Below, piece after piece: positions 5,121 to 5,546 of a stretch of 5,546 bases of DNA. The notes below the pieces were generated by a model. The model saw only the letters and a list, made by a program, of their open reading frames with translations. It was not told the origin of the DNA and ran no database searches. This DNA comes from an uncultured Oscillospiraceae bacterium (GTDB lineage: Bacteria > Bacillota > Clostridia > Oscillospirales > Oscillospiraceae): assembly GCA_947631805.1 (NCBI GenBank), contig CANRNA010000125.1, positions 1 to 5,546 on the forward strand. Direction: 5' to 3'. The position numbers and the translations under genes were made by a program. Positions within the stretch are counted from its first letter, which is position 1. Each line of letters starts with the position of its first letter.

Positions 5121-5546
5121 CTATCTCTCCGGCATGGGCAGTATCGCCCCCTGAAACATCACATAGTCCACCGCGTCCAGGTCGATGGGCGCGTCAAAGG
5201 TGAAGGAGCAGACCTTGCCGAAGTCCCTGGCGCTGTTTTCCTTCTCTTCGCCGGTGACCTTGGTGCCGTCGGTCATGGTCACGGTCACGCCGTCGAAGGG
5301 CTGGATATAGTCGCAGGCGGTGACATACTCGCAGGTGGCCCCCAGCGCCGTCAGCCGGAAGCTGCTGATGCCCACATCCTCCCGGTTCCCGGTGACGGGG
5401 TCCTCGGCCAGGACGCTCACGGTCCCGTCCGCCAGCTCGATCTCCTCCGCCCTGGGCAGGGCGAAGGTGAAGCGCCAGGTCCCCTCTGCCAGCAGCTCTT
5501 CGGTGAGGCGGCTCTGCTCGTCCAGCTGCCACACCCGCAGGTCCTT
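5121..5546 (-). CDS. C-terminal part of a beta-rich protein of unknown function (5' end outside window)
   Basis: The frame is open from the window edge to TAG at 5121-5123, giving 141 visible residues. A GTG at 5532-5534 could be read as a start but has no ribosome-binding site, and the frame continues upstream, so a longer gene is likely. The visible part is acidic, has no membrane segment, and alternates polar and hydrophobic residues in strand-like stretches (GTWRFTFALP, GTVSVLAED, GVTVTMTDGTKV, KVCSFTFDAPIDL), suggesting one or two immunoglobulin-like beta sandwiches. This resembles the extracellular C-terminal part of Firmicute membrane-anchored proteins of the DUF4179/anti-sigma type, which is a weak recognition only. 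It is followed after 14 bases by the TraX-family gene and is probably co-transcribed with it. Confidence 0.6.
   Translation of the reverse strand, partial: KDLRVWQLDEQSRLTEELLAEGTWRFTFALPRAEEIELADGTVSVLAEDPVTGNREDVGISSFRLTALGATCEYVTACDYIQPFDGVTVTMTDGTKVTGEEKENSARDFGKVCSFTFDAPIDLDAVDYVMFQGAILPMPER

Overview
The window looks like a chromosomal stretch from a high-GC Clostridia-type Firmicute (gut Oscillospiraceae-like). This rests on AGGAGG ribosome-binding sites, a Gram-positive style Amt without a signal peptide, a PII domain lacking the uridylylated tyrosine, and a TraX-family membrane protein. The genus is a guess. The flanks (about 1-413 and 2100-5546) are visibly very GC-rich. The block from about 414 to 2060 has much more even base composition and reads as a recently acquired island.

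Layout, left to right. (1) 1-413, + strand: C-terminal end of an ABC-2 type permease that begins outside the window. (2) 414-496: a 36-bp hairpin/palindrome (434-469) that is at once a plausible terminator for the permease and a promoter/operator for the next gene. (3) 497-1978: a compact three-gene restriction-modification module. It has a 67-residue HTH regulator, a 229-residue DPPY DNA methyltransferase four bases behind it, and, facing them on the - strand, a 195-residue PD-(D/E)XK restriction endonuclease. Methyltransferase and endonuclease genes meet tail to tail and share the four bases TTAA. (4) 1979-2173: the endonuclease promoter (extended -10, TATAAT), two small dyads at its start site, and a perfect 34-bp palindrome. 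(5) 2174-3925, - strand: an ammonium channel fused at its C-terminus to a PII (GlnB/GlnK-like) signal domain. (6) 3926-4167: the amt leader, with a near-consensus promoter followed almost at once by an intrinsic terminator, implying transcription attenuation. (7) 4168-5106, - strand: TraX-family membrane protein. (8) 5121-5546, - strand: C-terminal part of a beta-rich protein of unknown function, 14 bases upstream of the TraX gene and probably in its operon.

How the parts work together. The island is self-contained: the regulator is placed to autoregulate its own operon with the methyltransferase, and the endonuclease has its own strong promoter running toward the methyltransferase. The host loci look unrelated to it. 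The permease operon (+) and the amt gene (-) probably once converged on the 34-bp hairpin, and the island appears inserted between the permease stop codon and that hairpin. The Amt-PII fusion combines ammonium uptake and its own PII gate in one chain, and its leader suggests control by antitermination.
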